A DNA stretch of 64,000 nucleotides from Rossellomorea arthrocnemi (GTDB taxonomy: Bacteria; Bacillota; Bacilli; Bacillales; Bacillaceae_B). The notes below the pieces were generated by a model, which made no database searches, was not told where the DNA came from, and saw nothing but the letters and a program-made list of their open reading frames with translations. The position numbers and the translations under genes are program-made. The DNA is taken from NCBI RefSeq assembly GCF_904424705.1, contig NZ_CAJGBF010000010.1:1-64000 (forward strand), read 5' to 3'. How positions within the stretch are numbered: the stretch's first letter is position 1; the number at the start of each line of letters is the position of its first letter. Below, in pieces: positions 33,245 to 41,917 of the stretch.

Positions 33245-34657
33245 ATGAATTTAGAGGAGCAGAAGAATTTGCAAAATGCGATAGGGGAAATTACTGAGAT
33301 TGCAGCCGGGTTTGGTTTAGATTTTTATCCGATGCGTTATGAGATTTGTCCTGCTGAGATTATATATACATTTGGTGCATATGGAATGCCGACCCGGTTT
33401 TCACACTGGAGTTTCGGGAAGCAGTTCCATAAGATGAAGCTCCAGTATGATTTGGGGCTTAGTAAGATTTATGAGCTGGTCATCAATTCGGATCCTTGTT
33501 ATGCATTTTTACTGGATTCCAACGCGCTTATCCAAAATAAACTGATTGTGGCCCACGTATTGGCCCATTGTGATTTCTTTAAAAACAATGTGCGTTTCCA
33601 GAATACGAAGCGGGATATGGTAGAAAGTATGGCGGCTACTGCTGAACGGGTGCGCAGCTATGAGGTTGAGCACGGGAAGAAGGAAGTAGAGAATTTCCTC
33701 GATGCAGTTCTTGCCGTGGATGAGCACATCGATCCCTCGCTGATGAGGCCGAAGTTGTCGTGGACGATGGACGATGTGGAGTGGGAAGAAGATGAGGTGA
33801 GTCATGCATCCCCGTATGATGATCTTTGGTCCTTGGACGAAAAGCCGAAGAGCAGGGAAAAGAAAAAGGTGAAAAAGAAGTTCCCCCCTCAGCCTGAAAA
33901 GGATATTCTTCTTTTTATCGAGCAGTACAGCAGGGAACTGTCGGATTGGCAACGGGATATATTAACGATGATGAGAGAAGAGATGCTGTATTTCTGGCCG
34001 CAGCTTGAAACGAAGATTATGAATGAGGGATGGGCTTCGTATTGGCATCAGCGGATCATACGGGAAATGGACCTGACGAGCGGGGAGTCGATTGAATTTG
34101 CAAAGTTGAACGCAGGAGTAGTTCAACCCTCCCGTACACAGATCAATCCTTATTATTTGGGGCTGAAGATTTTCGAAGACATTGAAGAAAGGTTCGATAA
34201 TCCTACTGAAGAGATGAAGAAACGGGGAGTGAAGCCGAATTCGGGTCGTGAAAAAATGTTTGAGGTGCGTGAAATTGAATCAGATATTTCCTTCTTACGG
34301 AACTATTTAACAAAAGATCTGGTAACGAGAGAAGATATGTACCTGTTCCAAAAGCAGGGGAAGGACTATAAAATTGTCGATAAAGAATGGACCCATGTCC
34401 GGGATCAGCTCGTCGGGATGAGGGTCAATGGCGGATTCCCTTATATCACCGTAAATGACGGGGATTATATGAAGAGTGGCGAACTCTATCTCAAGCACTG
34501 GTTCGAGGATGTTGAGCTGGATATAAAATATTTAGAAAAGGTTTTACCTTACTTGCATCAGCTTTGGGGGAGACCGGTCCATATCGAAACTCATGTGGAA
34601 AACCGTGATATGTTATTTACGTATGACGGAAGAAGCGTACAGCGAAAATATTTTTAA
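33245..34657 (+). CDS. spoVR: Stage V sporulation protein SpoVR
   Basis: The 470-residue protein matches the SpoVR family in length and in hallmark segments: [47 protein letters not shown] and [12 protein letters not shown]. It is needed for spore cortex formation in B. subtilis; its biochemical activity is unknown. ATG 33245 is chosen because AGGAGG (33233-33238) lies 6 bases before it. The frame is open upstream only because of the repeat array. Confidence 0.93.
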   Translation: MNLEEQKNLQNAIGEITEIAAGFGLDFYPMRYEICPAEIIYTFGAYGMPTRFSHWSFGKQFHKMKLQYDLGLSKIYELVINSDPCYAFLLDSNALIQNKLIVAHVLAHCDFFKNNVRFQNTKRDMVESMAATAERVRSYEVEHGKKEVENFLDAVLAVDEHIDPSLMRPKLSWTMDDVEWEEDEVSHASPYDDLWSLDEKPKSREKKKVKKKFPPQPEKDILLFIEQYSRELSDWQRDILTMMREEMLYFWPQLETKIMNEGWASYWHQRIIREMDLTSGESIEFAKLNAGVVQPSRTQINPYYLGLKIFEDIEERFDNPTEEMKKRGVKPNSGREKMFEVREIESDISFLRNYLTKDLVTREDMYLFQKQGKDYKIVDKEWTHVRDQLVGMRVNGGFPYITVNDGDYMKSGELYLKHWFEDVELDIKYLEKVLPYLHQLWGRPVHIETHVENRDMLFTYDGRSVQRKYF

Positions 34658-34663
34658 CAGCAG

Positions 34664-34705
34664 GGAGTCGTATTCAGGACAAAAATCCTGGGTCGACTCT
34701 TTTTT
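34664..34705 (+). terminator. Intrinsic terminator after spoVR
   Basis: GAGTCG (34665-34670) pairs with CGACTC (34694-34699), with an inner TCAGGA/TCCTGG stem and a T-run after it. Confidence 0.8.
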
Positions 34706-34783
34706 AAAGAGAAAACAGGTTCTAAAGAGGGTGGACAGGTTTATACATATAAAGAAGGGGCATTTACCTGAGGAGGAGATAGG

Positions 34784-35128
34784 ATGGCAGATGTGGAGGT
34801 TTTTATAGGGGATTTGACGGACCGGACGTTTCAATATGAAGGGGGAGACTGGAATCATAATTACCCGAAGCGGATCAGCCCGTTTTTTCCGAAAGGGTAT
34901 GAACTCTTTTTCTCTCTTTTGGATGGCATTTACTATAAGACATTAGAAGGAAGGCAAACAGACTGGGGTAGTCATACCTGCCTGATGTATCCCGGAGAAA
35001 TGCTGTCGGTGTTGGAAGAATATTATAAGAGGGAAATGGATAATGACCAGGTGCAGCATATTTTTCAGTTCATAAAAAAATTGGACCCTGAGCGGCAATA
35101 CGGATTAGTGGCATGCGAAATGTCATAA
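34784..35128 (+). CDS. Hypothetical protein, 114 residues
   Basis: GAGGAGGAG sits just before ATG 34784 and the gene ends at its own terminator, so expression looks real. The protein is acidic and aromatic-rich, starts MADVEVFIGDLTDRTFQYEG and contains LDGIYYKTLEGRQTDWGSHT. No membrane segment, signal or known motif is visible. The family is not recognised. Confidence 0.6.
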   Translation: MADVEVFIGDLTDRTFQYEGGDWNHNYPKRISPFFPKGYELFFSLLDGIYYKTLEGRQTDWGSHTCLMYPGEMLSVLEEYYKREMDNDQVQHIFQFIKKLDPERQYGLVACEMS

Positions 35129-35131
35129 CCT

Positions 35132-35168
35132 AAAAGGACAAAATGCCTCCGGCAATTTGTCCTTTTCG
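35132..35168. terminator. Intrinsic terminator
   Basis: AAAAGGACAAA pairs with TTTGTCCTTTT around an inner TGC/GCA stem, between converging genes. Confidence 0.85.
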
Positions 35169-35222
35169 ATTCAGCACCGCAGATTGGCCACCCCCAAGAT
35201 CATAACTGAGGATAATAGTCTT

Positions 35223-35852
35223 TTACATACTTATATTACTTCGGTCAGGGAAACGGGTATGGAGTCTTTCAGAAAAAAACAGAAAGGATTTTTGAAAGAT
35301 CGGGCTTTGGATGAACGTATAGATAAATGTGAAAATGAAGACAGGTCCGGAAAGGAACAAACCGACCAGTAATACCGTGCACTCGCATATGATCCGGACT
35401 CTGCTGATCGATAGCCCGGTTAGATCTGAAATGGTAAGCATAAACCCATCCCGGGGGCCGGTGCCGAGATGGGCAGCAGAATATAATCCCCCTCCCATTC
35501 CCATTAATAGGATGGCAGATAGGAGAATCAGGGTATCCGCTAACATGCCCGTTTGGGGAGGGAGTAAATCATAAAAAAGGAAAAAATCCACAAGCATGCC
35601 GACCATCACACCGTTAAGGATGGTACCAATTTGAATATATTTTCCTTTTAACAGAAGCGTTCCTGCAATGAGAGTGGCTCCTACAATGATATTCCACGTC
35701 CCAATGGTTAATCCAAATTTTTCATACATGGCGATGTTTAGCACATCCCAAGGATGAATCCCTAAATATTGCACTTTAATGGACATGCTGATTCCATAGC
35801 TGAAAATAAGTAACCCGATTACGAAATAACTTATTTGATAATAGATTTTCAT
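35223..35852 (-). CDS. YczE/YitT-like membrane protein
   Basis: The 209-residue protein has five to six hydrophobic segments. The front IGLLIFSYGISMSIKVQYLGIHPWDVLN and the middle GGLYSAAHLGTGPRDGFMLTISDLTGLSI are characteristic of the YczE family. The role is poorly known. The ATG at 35852 has AAAGGAGT upstream; the frame is open for 45 more codons without a ribosome site. The last 40 residues diverge from what I expect of the family. Confidence 0.8.
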   Translation of the reverse strand: MKIYYQISYFVIGLLIFSYGISMSIKVQYLGIHPWDVLNIAMYEKFGLTIGTWNIIVGATLIAGTLLLKGKYIQIGTILNGVMVGMLVDFFLFYDLLPPQTGMLADTLILLSAILLMGMGGGLYSAAHLGTGPRDGFMLTISDLTGLSISRVRIICECTVLLVGLFLSGPVFIFTFIYTFIQSPIFQKSFLFFSERLHTRFPDRSNISM

Positions 35853-36222
35853 CGGTACTCCTTTTATAGAATGACTGTATTTATCTAACATTATTTTACG
35901 ATAAAACACTTTATGAAGGAATGGTCCTTTTTTCATCCTGTATCTTTTAATAAATGGGTAGGAGAAAAGAAAGGATTGTTTGGACAAGACAAAATGGGTA
36001 TTTTTCTGTTTATTACTCTTTCACTAGAGGGTAGGGTTCAATATTACAAGTTGAGGGGGAACGAGTAGAGGGAAAAGGTGAAATATGCTTGGGGAACGCT
36101 TTGGGGCTGGCACCGGGATGTGATAAATACGCTCCAATTTTTTACTTCAGGATCACACGTTCGATTCTATTGAACCAATAGATTCCCTCTCTAGATGATA
36201 CGATCATTGCCAGCACAGGTGC

Positions 36223-36383
36223 ACTTGTGCTTTCATGCTGCCCGTTGCCACACCCCCGAATTGTTGTCTTAGGGGTCAGGATTAATTAAAATGGGGGATA
36301 TGGTTAAAGCTGGTCTCTGGTTGAATTTCATTAGTATCGTGCTTATCTCTCTCTTGATCTATTTTGTCATGCCTTTTGTGTGA
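36223..36383 (+). pseudogene. Decayed SLC13/DASS dicarboxylate transporter, C-terminus
   Basis: Two fragments in different frames match the end of sodium-dependent SLC13 transporters. TCAFMLPVATPPN is encoded at 36223-36261, and MVKAGLWLNFISIVLISLLI lies within 36291-36383, which ends in a stop. In intact transporters these lie a few residues apart, joined by a segment such as AIVFGSG. Here a frameshift and in-frame stop separate them and the front of the gene is gone. The rest of the 35853-36574 gap shows no gene. Confidence 0.7.
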
Positions 36384-36426
36384 GGAGTAGACCTGAGTGT
36401 ATTTCCAGACCATTTGAAAGAAAGGG

Positions 36427-36460
36427 AAATCGGATCAGGCTTCCTGATCCGATTTCTTCT
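36427..36460 (+). terminator. Intrinsic terminator of the lost SLC13 gene
   Basis: AAATCGGATCAGG pairs exactly with CCTGATCCGATTT around CTT, followed by CTTCTG. It is 44 bases after the remnant's stop. Confidence 0.75.
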
Positions 36461-36574
36461 GTTTGAAATACTGTGCCGAATTTCCTCCAACTGATTAGCC
36501 CATTACCCCTTTACTTGTTCAAAAGGAGGATGGTGTAGTCCACGATTTCTTCCTGGGAAAATAATGCTAGTCCG

Positions 36575-37276
36575 CTAAATAAGATGTTCCATCTTCCTCA
36601 TTTCCCTGAAGGAGAGACTCCCCTTAGAAAGGGATACAACAGTGTCCGATACATTCGCCAGACCTTGATCATGGGTGACAACAATGACACATTTATTTTC
36701 TTTATGAGCCAGATTTCTGAACAACTCGACGATGCCAAGAGCAGTATCCTCGTCTAAGTTACCTGTTGGTTCATCTGCCAGAATGAGCTCTGACTGACAT
36801 GAGAGTGCTCTTGCAATTGAAACCCTTTGTTGTTGTCCTCCACTGAGAGTCAATACTTTTTGACGAGATTGACCCTCGGATATCCCAACCTTTTGGAGCA
36901 TTTCCAAGGCGAATCTTTTCTTGTTTTGAACATCTGCCTTCGTAATCTCCATAGCGGTTATGACATTTTGTAGTGCTGTCATGTAAGGCAGAAGGTTATA
37001 GGATTGGAAGACAATCGAAACATGCTTATTGCGAAATGTAGATAATCCGATTTTTCGAATGTTTTTTCCTTCGAAAAGGATTTGTCCCTCAGTAGGGGTA
37101 TCCAGTGCACTAGCCAGGGATAGAAAAGTTGTCTTTCCAGATCCCGATGGTCCTACACAAGTATAGAAGGTTCCTCTGTTAAATGCCGCGGTCACATTCT
37201 TTAATATATGCTGTAGGTCTGTTGATTCTTGTTTATAACTGTAACTCACATTTTCAAATTGTAATAATGTATCCAT
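36575..37276 (-). CDS. ABC exporter ATP-binding protein (YclH/MacB-like)
   Basis: The 233-residue ATPase has Walker A GPSGSGKTT (42-50), Q-loop FQSYNLLPYM, signature LSGGQQQRVSIARAL (about 144) and Walker B LILADEPTGNLDED, the D-loop form of the LolD/MacB/FtsE class. AAAGGAGG precedes the ATG. It is encoded 12 bases after the permease gene. With it it probably forms an exporter or cell-envelope mechanotransmission pump. The substrate is unknown. Confidence 0.88.
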   Translation of the reverse strand: MDTLLQFENVSYSYKQESTDLQHILKNVTAAFNRGTFYTCVGPSGSGKTTFLSLASALDTPTEGQILFEGKNIRKIGLSTFRNKHVSIVFQSYNLLPYMTALQNVITAMEITKADVQNKKRFALEMLQKVGISEGQSRQKVLTLSGGQQQRVSIARALSCQSELILADEPTGNLDEDTALGIVELFRNLAHKENKCVIVVTHDQGLANVSDTVVSLSKGSLSFREMRKMEHLI

Positions 37277-37288
37277 TATGGTCCTCCT

Positions 37289-38710
37289 TTAATCCTGTTT
37301 CGTTAAGATTGCTTTAGGGTTTAATCTCAATACTGTCAGAGAAGGAATCAATGTTGAAAACAAAACCACAATCATTCCGATACCGAACAACTTCATCAAG
37401 TCTTCACCTGTTGTATGAATGGACAATTCATTCATTGTATCGACATCCTGCACGCTTGGAGATTGAAACGGCATCGGCATACGACGTGAGTTTAAAGAGG
37501 CAGGTGTGTCCACAGCTTCTTCAGATTGGGTGATTTCCTGCTGAAGTAATTGTTCACCCAGCTGATTGGCCACCAGGTTTCCTGATAATGTAGAGATCCC
37601 CATTGCCAGCACGGCTACGATCAATATCTCGACCAGGAATTGACTCACTAGTTTCCCTTTTTTTTCACCGATGGCAAGTAGAACACCCATTTCATATTTT
37701 CTTTCTCTTATTGTCATCATGACAATGAGAACTAATATGATGGCTCCTGCAATTGTCACAAGAAGCACAACATTGTTGGAAAATGAGGCAACATTATCAA
37801 TCGGTCCCATCATTTGTTGGTACAATTGGTCGTTTGCATCCAATTTGAATTGGTCAAAATCAATGGAAGAGCTTTTTTCTGCGTCTTCAATGAAGGCTTG
37901 GATGTCCGCTGGATCCTTCATATAATAAACTGCTCGATCAATCGTATCAGTCGTCCCTTTTAATGTATTCGCAATTGTATATGGGACAAAAAGCTGATTG
38001 GATGGATTTAGGAAGGCGAAGTTTTGAGCTCTTTCATCCATTTCTGCAGTGGATTCATAAATACCCACAATCTCAAGTGTGGATTCTATGTTATCTGTAT
38101 TCGAAATGGTAATGGAGTCTCCAACTTTCAAATCATTTTCTGCAGCAAGATTTTTTTCTACAAGCGTTACTTCTTTATTTAAATCCTCTTCATTCAAATG
38201 CCTTCCCTCAACAATGGATGCATCTCCATTTAAAAATGAGCTTGTTGAATCCGAGAATACGATTCCTTCGACGGATACATCACCGGCCATCATTCTGCCA
38301 CCGCCACCAAAGCCGCCTTGTTCATTACTTTTTGTGGTGTCGTCACTGCCAACAGCAGTAAAGTCTTTTGCGAGAGCAGAAGTGGTTGAATAGTAATTGT
38401 AGCCCTTTAAATCATTTGAGCCGGTAAGTCCTTTGGCAGCTTCAAGAGGAACTGGTACTGATTGGAATCGTGGCCTTTCTCCGTCCTGGGTTTGGCTTTG
38501 CTGCCGGGCCATCTGTTTTTCCCTGTCCACGCTTAAGGTCACTTCTCCGCCTAATTTCTCACGAGCTAAAATACTTGATTGATCGGCGGCGGTCTGGATT
38601 GTTAACCCTGACAGAACTAAAACAGATATGACACTCAGGACAATCAATAACAAAATGCTTTTGCCCGTTCGTGCTTTCACACTCCAAAAGGCGCGTTTAA
38701 TAAAATTCAT
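37289..38710 (-). CDS. FtsX/MacB-type ABC transporter permease (YclI-like)
   Basis: The 473-residue protein has one N-terminal membrane helix (about 15-35), a large extracytoplasmic MacB-like domain (about 40-310) and three C-terminal helices. The front FIKRAFWSVKARTGKSILLL and the QTAADQSSILAREKLGGEVT region resemble YclI of B. subtilis, which pairs with the ATPase YclH. A low-complexity GGFGGGGRMM stretch lies in the outer domain. No two-component genes are adjacent, so regulation is not evident. Confidence 0.85.
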   Translation of the reverse strand: MNFIKRAFWSVKARTGKSILLLIVLSVISVLVLSGLTIQTAADQSSILAREKLGGEVTLSVDREKQMARQQSQTQDGERPRFQSVPVPLEAAKGLTGSNDLKGYNYYSTTSALAKDFTAVGSDDTTKSNEQGGFGGGGRMMAGDVSVEGIVFSDSTSSFLNGDASIVEGRHLNEEDLNKEVTLVEKNLAAENDLKVGDSITISNTDNIESTLEIVGIYESTAEMDERAQNFAFLNPSNQLFVPYTIANTLKGTTDTIDRAVYYMKDPADIQAFIEDAEKSSSIDFDQFKLDANDQLYQQMMGPIDNVASFSNNVVLLVTIAGAIILVLIVMMTIRERKYEMGVLLAIGEKKGKLVSQFLVEILIVAVLAMGISTLSGNLVANQLGEQLLQQEITQSEEAVDTPASLNSRRMPMPFQSPSVQDVDTMNELSIHTTGEDLMKLFGIGMIVVLFSTLIPSLTVLRLNPKAILTKQD

Positions 38711-38911
38711 TCTCCACTACTCCTATTCCATCCATTTTTTGAACTATAGAAATAGCTTATCCATCAAATGTGGCTAAACTATGAACGAATAATGTCCGAT
38801 TGATTAAAATGCAAGCGAACAATAAATCATAGAAAGGGAAGTATACAAAAGGCGTTCATAGGGACAGAGGCAATATTGAACAATGTCTTTGCCGGTTAAG
38901 TTCAACATAAA

Positions 38912-39327
38912 AGAGACTGGGACAAAAGGGTTTTAGATAAAGAAAAATCCGAACGAGTGATTTGATAAAAATCTAACTCGTTCGGATTATAAATGTTTGG
39001 TGCTAAAGCTTAATCCATGTATTAAGCAGGTTCTAGCTGTTGATTGGAGTACAGACGAAGACTCCCGCGGGAAAGTAGAAAAGCGAAAGGGCTTTGACCA
39101 GGGGCGACAAGCATAAGACGAGCCTGCCGGAAAGGCGTTTTTTGCCTTTTTGGTAGGCTCGTCTTATGACCTCGAGCCCCTAAGCCCTGTAGCTGGACAG
39201 CTTGGGGAACGAGGCTCGCCTTCCGCCCGAGGAAAGCGAAGTCTTGCACGGAATCGGGCAGAGATGTAACATGTGATCTTATTGTTGTTCTTTAGAATGT
39301 ATAGATTTAGCTATGTCCCAGCCTCTT
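38912..39327. mobile_element. 0.4-kb element with inverted termini (MITE-like)
   Basis: The left end AGAGACTGGGACAAA (38912-38926) and the complement of the right end, AGAGGCTGGGACATA (39327-39313), match at 13 of 15 positions. Inside lie a hairpin with arms AATCCGAACGAGT (38946-38958)/ACTCGTTCGGATT (38976-38988), the block GGTTCTAGCTGTTGATTGGA, and one hairpin-repeat unit in reverse orientation with arms GACGAGCCTGCC (39117-39128)/GGTAGGCTCGTC (39152-39163). The segment GAAAGCGAAGTCTTGCACGG follows near 39232. It has no protein-coding capacity. The right end reaches into the neighbouring gene's 3' end. Confidence 0.7.
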
Positions 39328-40633
39328 CATTTCTTCTGCTATTCATTTTTCTGACTTCCAGATACTGAATATGATGTCCTTCGATATCCTTCACTTTAAA
39401 GCAATAACCTTGTTCCTCGATTTTATCTTCAGGCTTAACTTCATATTTTTGGGTGAGGAACCAGCCACCGATTGTGTCTACTTCTTCTTCTTCAATCGAA
39501 ATTCCAAGAAGATCATTCACATCCTCAATGAGCATGACGGCGTCGAAGATATAATGATCTTCTTTTACCTGCTGTACTTCAGGGATTTCATCAATATCAA
39601 ATTCATCCCGTATTTCACCGACAATTTCTTCAATGATATCCTCAACAGTAACAAGACCCGCAGTTCCGCCATATTCATCAAGAAGGACTGCCATAGGTGA
39701 TTGTTCTTTTTGTAACTTAACGAGCAGGGCTTGAATAGGAATGGTTTCAATGACACGGATAACGGGTTTAATGAAAGACTTGATATTTTCATGTTCACTT
39801 TTGTGATTTACGAGTGTCGTCAACAGCTCCTTGACATTGACAATCCCCAGAATGTTATCTTTATCTCCATCAACGACTGGATATCGTGTATATCGCTCTT
39901 CTTTGATGACAGCTAATACTTCATCAATCGTTGATTCTGCAGACAGGGTCACAATGTTCGTCCGAGGCACCATGATTTCTTTCGCGATCCGTTCGTCAAA
40001 TTCAAATATTTTATTCACATATTTGAATTCCGATGAGTTTATTTCACCGCTCTTGTAGCTATCGGAAAGAATAATTCTGAGCTCCTCTTCAGAGTGGGCA
40101 ATTTCGTGCTCCGAAGCAGGCTTTAAACCGAACAGTCCCGTAAACATGCGAGCAGAACTGTTCAGGGTCCAGATGAAAGGATAAGCAATCCGATAGAACC
40201 AGATTAATGGCCGGGCAAATAATAATGTGATCTCTTCGGCTTTTTGGATTGCGAATGTCTTCGGCGCCAATTCTCCTACAACCACATGCAAAAAGGTGAT
40301 GACAGAAAACGCCAGACCGAATGAAATGATGCTTGTGATGGATGGGTTTAAGTCAATATGTTCAAACACCGGGTGAAGCAGGGTCTCAATGGTTGGTTCG
40401 CCTAACCACCCGAGTCCAAGGGCGGTGATGGTAATTCCCAGCTGACATGCAGACAGGTATTCGTCTAGGTGAGAGATGACCCTTTTTGCAGCTATTGCAG
40501 TTTGATCTCCCTCAGCAACCAATTGATCGATTCTCGAACTCCTTACTTTGACAATGGCAAATTCAGAAGCCACAAAGAAGGCAGTCAGTCCGATGAGAAG
40601 AGCAAGAAGTAATAAATTCAATAGAATGTCCAA
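39311..40633 (-). CDS. CNNM/CorC-type CBS protein (MpfA/YhdP-like)
   Basis: The 440-residue membrane protein has a DUF21/CNNM domain (residues about 1-190; [20 protein letters not shown]), two CBS domains (about 215-340; [20 protein letters not shown]) and a CorC_HlyC domain ending the protein. The family, including MpfA, is implicated in Mg2+ export. The start appears to be TTG at 40633, the family's MDI start, with no ribosome site next to it; a strong AGGAGG lies 47-52 bases upstream. The last codons (Glu-Glu-Ala-Gly-Thr-stop) coincide with the inverted terminus of the adjacent repeat element. Confidence 0.85.
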   Translation of the reverse strand: MDILLNLLLLALLIGLTAFFVASEFAIVKVRSSRIDQLVAEGDQTAIAAKRVISHLDEYLSACQLGITITALGLGWLGEPTIETLLHPVFEHIDLNPSITSIISFGLAFSVITFLHVVVGELAPKTFAIQKAEEITLLFARPLIWFYRIAYPFIWTLNSSARMFTGLFGLKPASEHEIAHSEEELRIILSDSYKSGEINSSEFKYVNKIFEFDERIAKEIMVPRTNIVTLSAESTIDEVLAVIKEERYTRYPVVDGDKDNILGIVNVKELLTTLVNHKSEHENIKSFIKPVIRVIETIPIQALLVKLQKEQSPMAVLLDEYGGTAGLVTVEDIIEEIVGEIRDEFDIDEIPEVQQVKEDHYIFDAVMLIEDVNDLLGISIEEEEVDTIGGWFLTQKYEVKPEDKIEEQGYCFKVKDIEGHHIQYLEVRKMNSRRNEEAGT

Positions 40634-40635
40634 TG

Positions 40636-40685
40636 AGAAGAAGGCAAAAGAAAGATTTTCTTTCTTTCGTCTTCATTCACCTCCT
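40636..40685 (-). promoter_or_regulatory. Unusual translation-start region of the MpfA-like gene
   Basis: On the minus strand AGGAGGTG (40685-40678) is followed by ATG 40676 in a different frame from the main gene, then by a hairpin AAAGAAAGA/TCTTTCTTT, then by the TTG start. The ATG frame would make a peptide of about 38 codons overlapping the gene start. Confidence 0.4.
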
Positions 40686-40937
40686 GTATTAAAGAGTCGA
40701 TAAATCCTTATAATTGAAGGCAAAAATGTCACTTGAAATCCTTTCCTGTTGAGTATATCCTTTTAAAAGGATCACATTCCTCCGTATGTCTTTTGAAATT
40801 GCAATGTAGACAACATTCGGTTATTCTAAAAAGATAATGATTTACTAGTTGACTTTTAATTTCATCATAGAGAAAAAGAATGAACAATACAATTTATTGG
40901 ACTCGATATCGTATGATAGTTGGAAAGGAGAACGATT

Positions 40938-41267
40938 ATGGCGGACGTGTTTAATCAAGAGTTTGTTGTAGCCCTTATCATTGCCTTTTCGGTGTATGTC
41001 ATTGTAAGAGGAATAGCTATTTTCTTTGGCAAAGCAGGAAAAGGTTATCTGGAAAACATTCAATCCCAAACAGGTCGTTTATATCTGCAGTTAATCGGCT
41101 GCTACTATATATTATCAGGCGTATTGGGTCTGCTTATTCCACGATTAGAATGGAAAACAGAAGACATATATTTTGCAATTGCGATCTTCGCCATCACATC
41201 GGTTGTCTTCTGGGTAACCCTTGACCTCTTTATAAAGCGTGAACGTAAAAAACTTCAACAAAATTGA
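40938..41267 (+). CDS. Small membrane protein, 109 residues
   Basis: Three predicted membrane helices (about 8-28, 52-70 and 80-100) are followed by a basic C-terminal tail KRERKKLQQN. GGAAAGGAG lies 8 bases before ATG 40938. It is followed by a terminator and divergent from the MpfA-like gene. The family is not recognised. Confidence 0.7.
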   Translation: MADVFNQEFVVALIIAFSVYVIVRGIAIFFGKAGKGYLENIQSQTGRLYLQLIGCYYILSGVLGLLIPRLEWKTEDIYFAIAIFAITSVVFWVTLDLFIKRERKKLQQN

Positions 41268-41357
41268 TAAATTCGAAAATCACTTTTCGCAAAAATTCTG
41301 GCTTTTAGGAGAGTGCTGGTTAATAACTCTCCAGGTTTGTGAAAAAAGCTCATTAAG

Positions 41358-41386
41358 AAGCTCCGGTCTCCGGGGCTTTTTTATTT
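41358..41386 (+). terminator. Intrinsic terminator
   Basis: AAGCTCCGG pairs with CCGGGGCTT around a 3-base loop, followed by a T-run. Confidence 0.8.
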
Positions 41387-41464
41387 ATAAAAATGGGAGG
41401 GGATCCAACCAGTCCATACCTAATCTGAATAAGATTAGTTTGAAACCTTTAAAAAGAAGTAAAC

Positions 41465-41529
41465 ATTCAAAAGAATGTTTGAACATTATTAGACTTTCTT
41501 CTATACTATATTCAAAAGGGTATTTGAAT
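41465..41529 (+). promoter_or_regulatory. cad promoter with two CadC-type operators
   Basis: A promoter TTGAAC (41479-41484), 17-base spacer and TATACT (41502-41507) lies between two inverted repeats. ATTCAAA...TTTGAAC (41465-41484) covers the -35, and ATTCAAA...ATTTGAAT (41510-41529) lies just after the -10. The second closely resembles the CadC operator of staphylococcal cad operons. Metal-responsive repression by the first gene product is inferred. Confidence 0.75.
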
Positions 41530-41545
41530 GAGGAGGAGTGTCTGG

Positions 41546-41917
41546 ATGAAAGAACCAGATGTATGTGAAGTGGCATGTGTGGAAGGTGAAAAGGTCAGTC
41601 GCTTAAAATCAGACGTTTTAACACAAAATACGTCTAAAGTAGCCGAAATCTTTAAAGCACTTTCCGATCAAACCAGAATGAAAATAGCGTATACACTTAC
41701 AAAGGAAGACGAACTATGTGTATGTGATGTGGCCAATATCGTAGGTTCTTCCACAGCAACCGCATCCCACCATTTACGACTATTAAAAAAGCAGGGGCTG
41801 GCTAAATTCAGAAAAAAAGGCAAGCTCGTTTATTATTCCTTAGATGACCATCATGTTAAACAGTTAATTGAAATCGCAGTGACGCATCAAATGGAGGTGG
41901 AGGAACGTGACCAATAA
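41546..41917 (+). CDS. cadC: ArsR-family metal-sensing repressor CadC
   Basis: The 123-residue winged-helix repressor has all four thiols of the CadC metal site at the classical positions: Cys7 and Cys11 in VCEVAC, and Cys58 and Cys60 in ELCVCD. The recognition helix region reads [18 protein letters not shown]. Cd(II), Pb(II) or Zn(II) binding releases the DNA. GGAGGAG precedes ATG 41546 by 7 bases. Its stop overlaps the cadA start by 11 bases. Confidence 0.93.
   Translation: MKEPDVCEVACVEGEKVSRLKSDVLTQNTSKVAEIFKALSDQTRMKIAYTLTKEDELCVCDVANIVGSSTATASHHLRLLKKQGLAKFRKKGKLVYYSLDDHHVKQLIEIAVTHQMEVEERDQ

Noticed and set aside
35223-35987. Longer form of the YczE-like protein starting at 35987
   Set aside because: No ribosome site precedes it, the extra 45 residues are basic and unlike the family, and AAAGGAGT sits correctly before ATG 35852.
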